A stretch of 64,000 nt of DNA from Cryptomeria japonica (taxonomy: Eukaryota > Streptophyta > Pinopsida > Cupressales > Cupressaceae). Under the pieces are notes generated by a model that saw only the letters and a program-made list of their open reading frames with translations, did not search any database and was not told the origin of the DNA. Shown piece after piece: positions 23,737 through 38,700 of the stretch. The position numbers were made by a program, and so were the translations under genes. The stretch lies in contig NC_081405.1 of NCBI RefSeq assembly GCF_030272615.1, forward strand, positions 612,720,920-612,784,919, read 5' to 3'. Position 1 is the first letter of the stretch; the number at the start of each line of letters is the position of its first letter.

Positions 23737-26700
23737 CTGCAAAATACAAAAAGTATAAAGCAACTCAAGTTTAGCAAACTGCTTTGCAATATTTAAGAAG
23801 AATTCAAAATGTAACATGCTATGCAGTACATGCTCACCTGTGAAATAGTTACAACAGTAATGCCCAGATTCTGTGCAAGCTTATACAGCTGTTCTTCAAC
23901 ATCAATACTTGTAGCACTGCCAAGAGATAAAACAAATTCTGAATCACGCAAGTGTACCATTACATGTACAACACACGTATTGCCATTTTTCTTTAACTAT
24001 AATATAGTACCATACAAGTTCTGCAATATTCAAAAGAAATCTAGGAGCTTACTTAGTGCACTCATCAAGAATGCCAAATTTGGGCTTATGAAAAAATAAG
24101 CGGGCCTGCCAAACCACAGAAAATGTTAAAGAAACAAAAGATATATTTAAACCTCAAAGTGCATAAAAGGATGAACTGTTAATATCCTCATTATTAATGC
24201 CAAAATCAAAGACTAGGGAAGCTCCCAAAGAGAAGAAAAAATGTTTATGCACCATGCCAAGTCTCTGTTGTTCACCCAAAGATAGCATGTCTTCCCAATT
24301 GGCAGTTGCATCCCAACCACCTTCTCGCTCTAGTAGATAGACAAGTCTAATGTTCTCTAAAATATTTCTCAACTGTCCATCAAGTATCTCCGCAGCATCA
24401 CAGCTATTACCTACATTTGCAAACATAAAGGTATGCAAAACAGTTAGCTTCTCTCTGTACACACTTTAAATTGCCTCAAACCATGTCTAGGATTATTATA
24501 TGAGTAACATTTTGATGCATTCACCTTGTCCAGACTCTTGTGATGCTTTCAAAGTGGCTTCTGCAAGAGTCAGTGGATATATCATTTGATCCCGAAGTGT
24601 GCCAAGAGCAGTATAAGGCTGCTGAGGCACATAGAATATGTTTCGACTAATTTGTGAACTTTGAATGTTATCACAATTCTCATCTGGTTTCTTAATTCTT
24701 CCACTTGCTACTGGCCAAAGACCTCGAAGAACACGGAATATTGAACTCTTACCACTTCCATTTGGACCTATAAATCAAGGAACACAATCTCTTGTATTTA
24801 GTTAAGAAGAACATGTTTTTATAGAAGGTATCAAACAAAAAATAAGTTTATGTAGCAAGCCCTTGCTCACCAGTCACAAGCAAGCTTCTTTGTGGAGTGA
24901 CTTCAAAAGTTAGTTTCCTTGCCAACAATTTTTGTGCAGGAGTAACGATGTCAACTTCAGAAAAGGAGATAACATCCTCATCCAGAAAATGATCAAATCT
25001 CTTTGAGTTCCTATTCTCTTCTATAAGCATTAAAGGATTAAGCATAGTAGGCTTTACATCTGCAAAAGTAATTTCTGGATACAATTAGGAGAAACTTAAA
25101 AATAAGCATTAATTACAAATTTAGAACTTCACAAACTCACAATATTTAAACTAAAAACAAGCAAGTCAAGGCAAAGTAAACCTGTTTAAATCAACTAAAA
25201 TCTTTTATTATACTAACTGAAAATAAAACCTTACTCCCAAAGTCATTAAACATCCAACCCTTGAATTCAAGTCCTTCAAAATTTAAAACATGTATCATAG
25301 CAATGATATCTCATAGCAAATATATGACTATAATATTGTGTTCTGAAGGTGCAGCAAGGTGTGTTGAAGAAAATCACTCATCCCTTTGCCATTGAAAGTA
25401 TGAATTTGAGCAGAAATCTGCTCAAACGTTGGCTGTAGCTATCAAATAGTAGAAGATTTTAGAACAGACAAGCTACAAAATTAAACCCACTTATCATATA
25501 ATGGAAGCATTGCCTATGCAAGTAACAACCAGAAGTTATGATGAATGACATCCCTAGTAACTATTCATGACAGTCCACCTGCATACCCAAGATAAAAGGG
25601 TGCATCTTCAGTGTGGTGGAGAAAGAGCATGTCTGAACAGCATTTTTCGGTCCACAATCACCTAATGCTTTTATAGACTACACCTACTTAGAAATATGTC
25701 ATTTGAGGAATGTCTACGTAAATTAGGAATTTAGTTAAGGATAGTCAAGACAAAACTCCATATTTAACCAAGCCTTCATCATTGTGTATGTTGCATACAG
25801 TAATTTAAATTATAAACTTGCAGTAGGCTGTCTTTTTTTCAGAAAGGGAATATTTTTGGATCTCTCAGGACAAGTACCAAGTTCTACTGTTGACAGACTC
25901 CATCTTCACTTTAGTATTTAAATTCACAGCATATGCATAGGTTTAAAAGACAATAATTTGTATTATAAACTTGCACCAGGCTGCCTTCTTTTAGAAAGGT
26001 AATGTTTCCAGGTCTCAAATGACCATTACCATGTTCTATTGTAGACAGATTCCATCTTCACTGCAGTGTTTGAATTCAAAACATATGCATAGGTTTAAAA
26101 GACAATTACCTGCCCTCCATAATTTGAGACTTGTCTGTACTCTCTACAATAGTTAATGTTAAATGGTGATGTTTGCTATATTGTAGCAATGAGATTTACC
26201 ATAAAACTATAAGGCATACACATGTTAACTCTTGCATTGTCCTGGTCATGTAGTAATGCTTAGGTTGGAGCATGTTTAGGACCTGGGTGATAAGTGTTTA
26301 AAGGACTATTTATGTCCAGTGTTCAAACGATGTCATGATTTTGATTATTGGCTTGTATTAATGGCATATATTGTTATTTCATGTTTGAACCTATGTGACT
26401 TATTCAATTTCACTATTTTCCTTAGTTTATGCTGATGGTAAGTTATTTTATTGGTTTGGCCTATGTGTTGATTTAACGATCAATTGTGATTAATTAATTA
26501 TGCAATTTGACATTAAGCTCGATGAAAAGGTTAGTATTGAGTTTTGATTATGAAATGAGAAGATTGCAAGACATGTCTGTGTACCTTGCTTGATTTCATA
26601 TTCTTGTTGGCTATTATTATGCATTTTTGGCTATTGTGTTGTGCAGATGCACTTGATTTTGTACTAAGTGAGAAGGCCAATGTTAGACCAATGCTGATTA

Positions 26701-29700
26701 ATTTGGAGATGGTAGATTCGGGTATGTTTGTTTGTGTTACCCATTCGAGTGAATTGATGTATCATGTGTTAAACCAGCGAATCAATCATTCAAATCACTT
26801 GTGATTCTAGATCTCTCTGATTGTGCTAAACCCATAAAATAGTTGTCCTTTGTCTGCATTGAGTTTAATTATATATAGCATGTTAGTCATTTAATTTCAA
26901 AAAATGGTTTAATAGCTTTTAAAATGATTAAACGCACTAGAAAATGGAAGGGAGTGTTTGGATTAATCATGCAGGATTTTTGTGCTAGAGAAAAAGTTGA
27001 AATTGCACTCTAGTTGTAAAAATAAAGTCGATCTTATGATTATCTTGCTTGGGTATGTTTTTGACTAGTAAAAGGGGGAAAATTGATTAAATTACCTTCT
27101 ATTGCCCATTTGAGGTATTTTCCTTTTTTGTGGAATTATGAAATAGTTTGAAAAATAATTGAATGGTTACGTTTCCACCATGTTTTGTGAAGTATATATG
27201 ATTTTTCTTGGTGTGTTTGTATAAGGGCTACAGTTAAATTTATGTTTGTTGCTCAATTTTACTTGTAGGAATCAACATTGTGAAAAAACATAATAATGCC
27301 CCCAAACTCTTGTAAATTTCCATAGAGATTATGTGATTGCAAAAAAAGGCTTCCCCTTCTTGTGAAGAACAAAAGGCTAATCCTAAAAGTCCATTTTTTG
27401 TAAAGTTTAATTGTTGGTTAAAAACCTTCTGACTCCATTAATGGACCTCAAGAAATTTCTATGGTTCATGTGATAAGTGAAAAAAAAAAATCGTGAAATT
27501 TAAATCTTTGCATTAGTTTGTATTTTGCAGAGATATAACTAGATGTCATAACCTAAATTTCTTATCTCTATTTTAAATACAAAAATTGATTTAAATTTTT
27601 TATTTTAAGAAAACGATGATAATCAAGAAGACATGATATTTTTAAAACTACTAATACTCATGCATAACAGCTCTTTGCATCTTCACTTTAAAAGTCTAGT
27701 TTTGGGGAGGAGAGGAGGCCCATGAGGAGGAGAATTGATTGTTTTCTATTATAACGGAGGAGAGTGGGGGTTAATAAGGGGTAGAGCGATCACTGTAGCC
27801 TTGGCAACTGAAACATGAATATCAACTTAACATAAACTGCCAGAAAGGCATTCAGCTCTTTCTTATCATTTACTATCTGTAAGGAATATTGCATCATTAA
27901 GTTTTTAGGCTTTTTAATCAGAATAGTTTAATGATAAAATAAAAGCGAGTTATAATAAAAACTCACGTAGCTATTCTAGGTTTGAAAGTAATTAGTTGGG
28001 ATTTTATTATGAGTTGTTTGAAGTTGTTAAACTTAAAACAACTCATATATTTAGAGATTTGTGTATAAAGAATGTGAAAAGAGAGAGAAACAATATTATT
28101 TTGTGTATAAAATTTTTATGTGGGACTTCTATACCTCTACCCATATTTCTTATTATGGTATCAGAGCAAAATCATTCTTCTGCCTATGTTGCAATCTTCT
28201 GTCTCTAAAGGTTTATGCTATCCTGCGCATCATTCAACAAGTGACTGCAAAGAGTCTATATCTGTTGGGAGCAGTTAAGAAGCATGGAAAATGTTGTATG
28301 AGACCAGATTGAAGAATATTTGCAGAGGCCTCCACGTGAGAAGTTCTGTGATATCTATCAAACCTGACTTAGGTGAGAGTTTATAGGAGATAAGCTGAAA
28401 ACTCTCGCTAAAGGTCGATCAGTGAACCAATAGGGTGCTTCAATCTTTGTTGAACAGAATCATGCTCAGTGCAGCCGTGGTTATTGCATATCCCTGCTGA
28501 TACAAATTATGTGGATGTGCCTGTGTGAATAGTGTGTGTAAGATGAGAAAGAAATGTATTCAAATGAAAATTCTCCCAAAACAACCATGTGTGAAGATGT
28601 GGATGCCATTTTTCTATCAAAGATGAGTAAAAGTGAAGAACTCAGCTTCTACATTTAACTTGGTAACAGAACTTCAATATATTGTTTGCTGCTACATATT
28701 TCTTGAAATGGTATCAAACTAATACATTGTTTGGTCATCTCTTTTCCACCAAATGTAGTTAAGATTATTACTAGTATGGAGTAGTGAAAGTGTGGAGTTT
28801 TGATGTCATCTGCACAAACTTGTTTGAGGCCCGTAATAATATTTGCAAGGCACTGAATCATTGCTGAGATCTGCTCATTTAGAAGGACGTCACTCCAATT
28901 TGTAGTAATAGAGGCGAAGAGGCCACGAGTCTCCACCTGTGTCAAGCCATTTGACAAAAACATATTGTGCAGATGTATCTATCCTCTTGATCTTTTAGTT
29001 TTCAGATATAGTGACTATATGTATAATGAATTTTGGTGGCTCTAAAGAACCTTTTGATGTGGATGTCTTTCATCCTGCTGAAGATCATACAAAAATGATG
29101 AAAACATCATCGATTTTAAAGCCATTCAGAATTGCTTATATGTCCAAAATTTACATTCAATTGATGCACTTCATGGTGTAGCTGGAGCACATGCTCGAAG
29201 AATTTTTATCAAGTTGTTTGCAGATGAAAGCTCATTAATAAATTTTATCCCAAAGGAGGATTTTAAAGGAGGTCACCCAAATCCAAATTTTTATGTGTGA
29301 AGAAGAAAAGTCTAGAGGTGAGAGGATTTACTGTCTAATAATAGATTTTACATTGGAAGTTAATTTTTTCTTAGTTTCATAATGATAGGTTGTCATTATT
29401 AGTTAGTATCTTTTTAGTGTCTCCAAGTGTTACTGAGTCATTTAAATTAGTGACTTCTTATTAATTAGTTTTAAGTTTTCAATTTTGCAAGATGTCTTAT
29501 TGTTGTTGTGATTTGTATGCTGAGCATTTATATATTGCATATATATATATATATATATCACGAGCATCACACACAGTATATCTTTCACAGATATCTTACA
29601 GCCTTTATTCACCGATTATATCTACTACAGTCTCTTCCTTCCAGGGGTTGCTTACCAATCTGCTGCTTTGCAATCTTCCTCTTGTTCAATCTGATGCTAT

Positions 29701-32700
29701 TATCTGTTTTTATATTGCTGCTCCTGTGAAATTATAATTTATTGATGCTTCCATGAAGTATAGGTGTTGTTCTCTTATACTCCTTCATTGGGTTTGGAAG
29801 GTTATGTCCTTTCCCAAGGTCACAGCTCTCCCAAGAGTGGTGTCTCCTCATACTGTCTTTTGCCCCTTAACAACCCATTGGGTGTAATCATACCCCCATC
29901 AGTAATTGATAACATGTATTAATTTAAACACAAACCTTTTACATGCCCCTTAATCTTATCGCTGCATTATTATCTTATATAGGGATCACTGCATACACTC
30001 AAGATATAAGGATCACTGTTTGTTAATTGACAATGAAATCACTGCCTTAATTGGAATCGCTCCTCAATAATAATTATATGTGCCTTTGTAAAGTGGTTGC
30101 TGTGTATCTATCAACCTATCTACCGGTGCTGGGTTAGATTTCTTTCTCCCAATGGGATACTATCTGCCCTTTGCTATTTGTCTTGATCTGGTCTGGATTG
30201 CGGAAAATTGTGAAGTCTTATGAATAAGACAGTTTTCTGCATGTCTAATTTTATCATTCTTACTTCAGATTTATTTCTATGTTCGAGCAGTGTTATTTTG
30301 GCCTGTTTATCGACCCTTAATAGGACCTTTGTTTTAATCTATTGAGTCTGAAGGGCTGCAATCTGTCTGAGATAAAGGTTGTGATCTAATTGTTATACAA
30401 GCTACAATCTATTTTGATGGGGTCATGACATACAAAGTCTAAGTTCCTTAGTCGAGGTGTTTGTGTTCAGCATATTAATTCCTTGAGGCTGCTGCTTTGG
30501 TAATGAATCATTTGCCATGTTCTTGATTGACCTTGTATTTGCATGCATAATCAATTTAGGCTTTGCACAAGCCTATAGTTTATCTTTTAGTGCTTGGTCT
30601 TAAGAAGTTATCCATTTTGATCTTATGCCATTTTCCCTTGAGTCACTTGCCTTGATAATGTTAACCCAATTTGCATGCATGTAATCTGAGGAAGCCGCTT
30701 CTCCTTAAAAACATTCATTTATTAAAAAGTCACTTTCATATTATTATTATGGCTTCCTTTTGGTCAATATGCATTTCCTTTACACTTATTTGCAGATCGT
30801 CCAAATCACCATCTTATCACACCCTTTCCACTTTCTTAATACATAGTCTAATCTCCTTAGGGGATGATTAGATGCCAAACAGGTTATTAGATTCTATTGT
30901 TGTCAAGACACTTTTGTGCATGCTTAAGCATAAATATGCCTCTTCTCCAGGCTTTAGTCTTCTGTTTTGTGCTGGTAGTTGTCTAGTTAAGCCTTCGATA
31001 ATTCTTGCTTTAAGATTATTCTTATGTTCTTAACATCCATCCCCATAAGTGTAGGCTTCAAATCAGGTTGTATTAGGTTGCCACTGAATTGATCCAAAAC
31101 TCTTGCCTGCGAATTGGTTAGGTCGATATAGTAAACTGAAATAGTTAAAAGTTCCATACTATTATTACACCAAAGGCATATTACACTCACATAATGGATG
31201 CAAGAACGTCCATAAATAAAAACTAGAAGCATTTTAACTTGACGTGTTTGTGACACTTAAATGCAAAAAAATATTTTATTTATTTTCTCCCCTCAACTAC
31301 CACTCACTCTGAGTTTAACTGATCAATCAATTTTCACTATCAATCAGTTAACTTCATAATTATTTGAATCAAATATTATAATAATATAATAATAATAATT
31401 TAGTCTTAATAGATTTTTTGCTTTGGTCAAAAGTTTTAAAAATATATAATAATATAATAATATCTTAATAATAATTTAATATTAATTACAATATAATAAT
31501 ACAATTATTTTTTAAGTGGAATAATAAACAAATATGATAGCTTCCGGCATACTTAACCTATATTCCTCCAAAGATAGGTATGCAATAATATGTCTCACCC
31601 TATACATAATGTGTCGCACCCTTCCAATAATGAGTTGGCGGACAAAACAAACATTAATAATAATTGCCTAATCGGTTATACACATATCAATTTATAATAA
31701 CATTAATTTGCTTATTAATTATGCATAAGAAATCGGCTAAGGTATAAACTATGGCTAAATACAAATAATCAAAACACCAAATATGTAAGGCCGATAGGCC
31801 ATTCACGTATATGGTCTCAGTTAGTCGGCCTATAGGATTACTACCGACACTATATCATCAACAATTACTTCTCTATGGACAAGCACAGGTTCTTAAACAA
31901 AACAGCCACTGCCCTCAACAAAAAGAATGAGATTTAAAAGTGTCCAGAAACTGCATACAAGGTAGGTGAATCAAGCGATACGGTGTAAGAAGAAGCTAGG
32001 GCATTAATCAAAAACTACAAGACAATCTCAACCCTGATACACTAAGCAATTTGCATTGCGATCAATTCCATATTTTCCTTAAAAAAGAGTGAAACTCCAA
32101 CCCAAGAAAAGTAAACTGTCTAGTAAAATTAATCTATGGAATTTATATTCCATTAGAAAATGTAATCTAGAAAAGGAAAATCAAAGAAGTGAATCTAAAG
32201 GTGGATACGCAGCTATAATTATTGATTAACTCTGCAGGCAGGCTTGTGGTTGGAAGTGGATGTCTCTCTAAAGGCTACCTTTAACTTTAATTGGTAATAC
32301 AGAGGTGGTTAAGAATTTAGTCAATATGCAATTTAAATGGGATATAGGGTATAAATAGGGAGAATGAGTATTGTCATTGCATTGAAAGGAAGTTGAGTCA
32401 CTGCTGCATAAGAGAGACATTAAATATTGAGTTGTGTAAACAGAAGGGTCCATATTGCATACAACAACAAGACTAGTGCTAGAGCTGATGCTTAATAAAA
32501 TGAGAGAACTAAGCATGTTTGTGTTCCTTCTATAATTTGAATGTAAGATGAATAGTGGTTACAGGACAGGGAATACATAAAGGTAAAGGTTATTTTTTTA
32601 TCAGGACCAAGCTATATTCCAGTTCGGTATGTGAAACCCTGCTTGTAGAAGCCCAAAAGAGGATTTCTTTCAACTTACGGTTACCTTTACATGTTTTGCA

Positions 32701-35700
32701 AATTTTAGCCCTCGGTTTCAATCTCATGGCCAGCCTTGGTAGTAAACCACAGCAGCCAGATATGTGCCACTGGGTATATGGCATGGTGTTTTTATGTTTA
32801 TTAAAATGTTGATAACTGAAGATCTAACTCATAATTATGCATGCTTTAGGTAAGCTTGATATCATCAATAAGATAGCCGATGCAGCTTAATTGGACCAAT
32901 AATATAATTGCTTAACCAACACTTCTGTAAGCATTAGAATTGGTGAAATAGATTGATGTAAAAAATTTCTACAACTTATGGTAGTTTAGACCTAAGACTG
33001 AATGTGCTTGTCAGATGGAACATTACTAAATACTCAAAATAGAGATCGTATACCTTTCTTAGTTAAGCTGGAGCATCAATTTTAGATTGCCTAGTCCTTA
33101 CGAACTTTAAAGTGCGAGGGAACTTGTCATGAATAGGTTTTGCACTTTAACTTATGAGCCTATCAATTATTACAAACCTCACTTTGTTTAAAAAGCTAGA
33201 GTTCACATGAGGAATTCTAACAGTCACCTGTTGACTGGTAATCTAACCTGATCACATTAATATGGATCATACTCCATCCAAATACAACTTTTTTCCTTTG
33301 TAAAATAAAAATACCTTATAATGAGTACAAAATATGTAAGGAGATTATTAACATATGAAAAAAGTTAAGAAAACATCTAACAAGTGAGCAAATAAGCATT
33401 TTTTATTATAGATGTGAAATAATTGAATTTTTCCAGGCCCAAGTACTGGAATAAAATTCTCAAAAAAATAATGAAGGATCCAACAGATAACCTTTTTGAG
33501 CAGCATCCAGCAACTCATCCAGTTCCATTATTCTGTTCATTTCCCCAGAAAGCTCGAGGAATTTTCCATAAAGTTCAAGTACATCACCAAATGCAAGAAA
33601 GCTCTGAGATACCACAGATGCTAAGAATCGCAGTGCATGAGCCAACTCCCCTGCAAAGTTTTAAAACATAACAATGGGGAAAATGTTGGTATGGAAAGAA
33701 GCTCAATAAGGAAAGAACACATTCAAGGCACATGTTACCCAAAAATATCATTTACAAGATCACTCCACAACAATGGCAAAAAAATGACTAGAGATATCAA
33801 CTGCATTACCTTGGACAGAAGTTTGAGCCCGATCTCCTTTGTGCTCCATAGCATACATTAAACTTAAACCCCATGTCACATTGTGAGGAAGCTGCTTCGT
33901 GATAAACTCGTCTGCAATTCCAAATATCCATTTCTTCTTCAGAAGGTCTTTAGAGTGCTCAAGCAAATCTCTGAACTTTGACTCTACCATCTGAGAGATT
34001 TCAAACATTCCCAATCAGCAAAAATAGAATTTTGAAAACCATAAAGTAATTTTTAGCAATCTTGTATAAAATACGCCTTCTTATGCTGAATTTTTCTAGT
34101 AAAATTGCTCTATTTCATCTTAACCTGAAAAAAAATTATTGGATTTTAACATGACTTTTCATCTTATAATTTCACATAGCTGCAGGAGTTTAACCTTAAA
34201 ACCAAAGAAGCAAACTGGAACTTTACCGCTTGCTCTCGAGAACCACCACCAAAGAATGCAACAGACTCTGCATGAGAACGAAGTCTTGAATGCATGAACC
34301 TGCAGAAAATCAAACACAGATAGTCTATCAGATATATCAAGACAAGTGATGACAGCAGTTACTCAAGCATATGCACCTCATCTTAATATAGAATCCTACA
34401 ACAAATGATGCTCTGATGTATAATCTGTGGATGCATGTTTCAAAGTTTCAAACACATGGCAAATGAGGAAAACCTGAATATGCTTTCAAGTTGTTGCTCT
34501 TTGCTTGTCAGCGATTCAAAATCTGGAGTAACTGACCGTAGAAAGCCCAATCCCAATAACATGTATGCATACAATATTGTAACCCCCCTTTTGCCTGTGA
34601 GCATCCTCATACGCCAAGTAAACCTGCATCAATTCCAATGAGAATCTCTTTAGATGAAATCCAATTCTTGCTTTATAAGCCCATATTTAACAGTGTACAT
34701 CAAAAACTCACAATACATATTTTTGTGTTCCTCTATATTTGCAGATCTAAATCTTTTTGTTTTTTCTATTTATTTGTGTTAAGAAATTATGTTATTGTTG
34801 TTCACATGGGTTAGAAAAATAATTATTGTTATATTAACAACTCACATAGCTATTATAGGTGTGAGAAGAATTGGTTGGGATTGTATTAAGAATAAATTAA
34901 TATTGTAAAATAGTGTGTGAGCATAAAAATGTGAGTGAGTTGTTAACACGACTCATGTATTGATTTAGGAGTGAAAATAGGAGGCAGAGAATAAAGGTGG
35001 TCAGACAACCCACCTAAATTTAGTGAGAGATTTTGGTGGGCTTGTTATAGGAGTTAGAGAGAATATCATATAAATGTAATTTGTATCATTGAATAAGAGG
35101 TATTGAATAGAAGAAGAATATTATTATGTGTGAGAAAAAATTTATTTATCTTCAATAATTTCTGCCCATTTTTCTCACATTGTGTCAGAGTCAGTTTGGT
35201 CATCCAAATATCTCCTCTATTGTCAGTTCGGTAAAATTGTGATTTCTCTCTCAATTTTCAAATAAAATTAAAAATCCAAAATGTTCTAGAAAGCTGATGA
35301 ATAGGAGAATAAAACCCAGAAACGTTTTGAAGTTATATTGCATTATGAAGCAATAGTTTTGAGTGGAAAATGAGGGACATGAATGTGATTTCAGCATGCT
35401 GGCACAATTGAGAGTTCATGGTACATTGTTCTTAATTTTATCAAAAGTATTTTAATGTGAATGTTGAATTATATCTGATTTAATATTTATATATAGTTGA
35501 AAGATTTAATGCAAAGTGGGGAGGTTAATATTATTACTTGTAAAAGTCTCAAATCATTTCAAGGTGCATTATCAGTGGAGCCCAACACTTTAATTTTCTT
35601 TTGATTAAGAGGGTAATCATGGATAAATTAAGTTTCATTGAGAAATTTGAAGGTAGAGATTTTCATACATGACAGATCCAGATGCAATTACACTTGATAG

Positions 35701-38700
35701 AAATAGATCTTTGGGATGTTGTCAAACTGAACTCAATCTCACCAACTGATGCAAATGCATATAGAAAATCAAAAAGCATTGGGGACTATTGGCCTCAGCT
35801 TGTCAAAAGCATACCTCCACCATGAAGATTTCACTAAACAAGCTTTCTGGATATGAAGCAGAAAGTGCCAAGATGACATTGAAGTAGAAATTGTATGGAT
35901 TGAAAATGGATAAAGGTACAAAAATGGCAGATCATATAAGTTTCACTCCCTATTGAATCAATTAAGTGGCATTAATGAAAAAGTAAAAGGTGATGATGCA
36001 AAAGCAATACTTTTGAATGGTAAGCCTAAGAGTATGTCTAGTATAGTGTTTACATTAAGCAAAGTAAAAAATTGAGTGATCTCTACTCTCCTTAATCAAG
36101 ATGAATGCTCTGAACCAGAAGGAGTATTATATGTACTAGAAAAGGGCAAGTGCAAATCAAAGCATGTTCCTCCAAAAGGAAAACTCAAATATTACTATTG
36201 TAAAGTAGGACATTTAATTTTGAATTGTAAGAAAAGGGCACAAGATCTGCTAGATGATAAACTAGATCAAAATGCTTATTTGGCTAAAGAAACAAATTGG
36301 GAAGACTATGCAAAAGATGAAGAACTATCTTGCCCTAGTGATGAAGAATATCTATTTTAAATAAATTCAAAATGGAGGTTGGAGGCATTGGAAGAGGTAA
36401 GCTAAATAGCACCTCTCATCAGCCATTAACGATGAGGTTGCCTTTTGTATTAGTAGGCATTTCATTTCATTATTGTGTGCAAGATAAAACATTGTAAACA
36501 TTCCCTAATAAGTTGGAAAAGCGGAAAATGTAGAGATCATTGGTATTGTAAACAGTTGTATAGGAGAGCAGCTGGATATAGAGATCTTCTGACTGTTAGA
36601 CTTCTTCAAAGTGTGATCAGCCAATGATAATTTTACTGGAAGTGAATGCAGGATAAGTTCCCATATGTAGGTAATCATGTGCAGCAAGATCCAGATAGCA
36701 GTATACAGACCTAAAAGTAAGCATAGGCATACAATTCTGTTTTCAGTTAATGTGATGTAACAAAGAAGCTCAAACTAAAATTTAAGCTTGTTGAGCAAAA
36801 TAAAGTTGAACAGTCAGGAAGTTTAGATTTCAATACCTATCAACGAGCTACAAGCGATCCTTGTATATATATATATGCATAGTGTGAAAAATATTTAAAA
36901 TATTGAAAAAACTGAAGTATTGGCCACTGTAACTTATGAAACATTAAGTTGAACCTCGTTGGCATCCTCATTATTATGAGAATATTCAATTTTGTTGAAA
37001 GACCTTGAGCAATTGTAATAATCAAAATTACATGAGATTTACATACCTTGTGGCACCAGCACTCACATCGATGAAATTCAACTGTTAATTTATTGCCCAT
37101 CAATATTCCTAAAGGCCTTGGTGATGGATTCGGTAAGGTTGAATTAAAGCTATGCTGCCATGAGGAGGCTCCTATCTAATGCTATGAACACAAACACCTA
37201 AAGCCAGCCGAATTGGTTCTGTGAAAGCCATGAGGAACCTTCACCTTATGATTACAGAAGTTGCAACTACTAATGAAACCCTGTACACAACTACCAATAG
37301 GAATCATATGCCCTCTTCTCTCACAGAAAGGCTTCAACCTATCAATCAACAGGGGAGGATTGGAACCGATTGGTCCTGCCTTGTTTCACCATTATTGTCA
37401 AAACAAATTGAGAGCTTATCTGATATATTTGCTTCAAGGATGAACCATTTCAACACCACAGGGCATTTAATGCATCTAATCAGATATCTTGTTTCCACCA
37501 CATATCCCTTCATCAGATCTTTTAAATGTATATTCTATTATCTACTTATGGAACAGATGTCTGATACTTCATAAATCATTCAGTTGTAAGCATTTCCTAT
37601 ACAATTAAGAGGAAAATGAACCTAAAAAAACCACTCAGGACACTATTTACAAATATTTGGTACTTCAAAATAAGGCACTGTTAGCCACTGGAAAACAGAA
37701 ATAGGAATGGACCAATAGAACTCTAACAAAACTAACAAACTCCTTAAAATGCTACCAATACTCACCAAAGAATATCTACAATGGGCTTCACCATTCCAGT
37801 AACAAGCCCAGACAGATCATCACTAAGCCTGTCCACATCGTTTGTTATCCGCTGATCTGCATCTATGCCTTTCTCTGACTGATGGAATACCTGCATGCCA
37901 AAACACAGTATTCAATCATCTTTAACAACTTCATGGAAATTTAGAAAATAATATCAAATAAAAAGGCATCCTGCCAAACGATTCATAAATGGTTCCCCCT
38001 AGTAAATCTCGGGTTTTTTATAATATATATACAACTTCACAGTTGTTGGCAACTACATGATACCAGACTGACTTATAATTATTAAAGAAACAGAAACCCA
38101 TTTTAAAAAAACATCCTTATGAGAAAACAAAGAAAGACAAACAAATTGATCTCAATCCTGACATAAAAGAAAGCTAAGGATGTCTTCAGTAAAATACCTT
38201 GTAAAATGCATTTTTGCTGAAATAGTTCTTTGAAAGATAGTTTGTCAAGCGTGTCCGCCATCCTAAAGCCAGTCTTGCTGTTAAATACCTGAAAGGCAAT
38301 TTTCCAAGCAGCAATTCAGTTGCAGATTTTACTAGCACAATGAACCAAACATTGAGGAGTTGAATATGTGGCTGCTTTCAAAAAAAATCAGCAAATGTTG
38401 GATGCTTAGCATATCAGTAGAATGCTCAGAAACAGACTATTCAGAGCAGAAACAAGTTTCCCTCCACCAGGTCTTGTTATATACAATTTAAGTTGGTAAC
38501 ATGGTAAGACAATCAAAATTTAATTAAATTATTCTTATATATATTATAATTAATGTCTACACATATAACCATAAAATAAGATATACTTAATACTAAAAGA
38601 ATAGATTTTGGCCCTAATGTGTGTAGGTTAAAAGACACCCATGATTAAAGATTCCTTATCTTTTGAATAGTCTATTAGAATCTTGTTTCACGTGCATTAG

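Larger units (their letters stand above)
25060..33491 (-). other. 8.4-kb ABCD1 intron
   Basis: Separates the transmembrane-domain exons from the nucleotide-binding-domain exons; phases match across it (G plus AT gives Asp). It holds a 152-bp tandem duplication (25.8-26.1 kb), a Copia LTR with primer-binding site (27.9-28.2 kb), a TA microsatellite and AT-rich tracts near 31.4 kb. About 29.3-33.4 kb is otherwise featureless to me; the short open frames there look like chance. Confidence 0.85.

Noticed and set aside
24154-24462. Continuous 102-codon frame through the ABC signature exon
   Set aside because: Both ends are intron read-through: the gene continues as [11 protein letters not shown] in the next exon and upstream through the ATGTAG acceptor.
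32555-32812. 85-codon open frame in the 8.4-kb intron
   Set aside because: No recognisable domain, and an equally long antisense frame overlaps it; likely chance.
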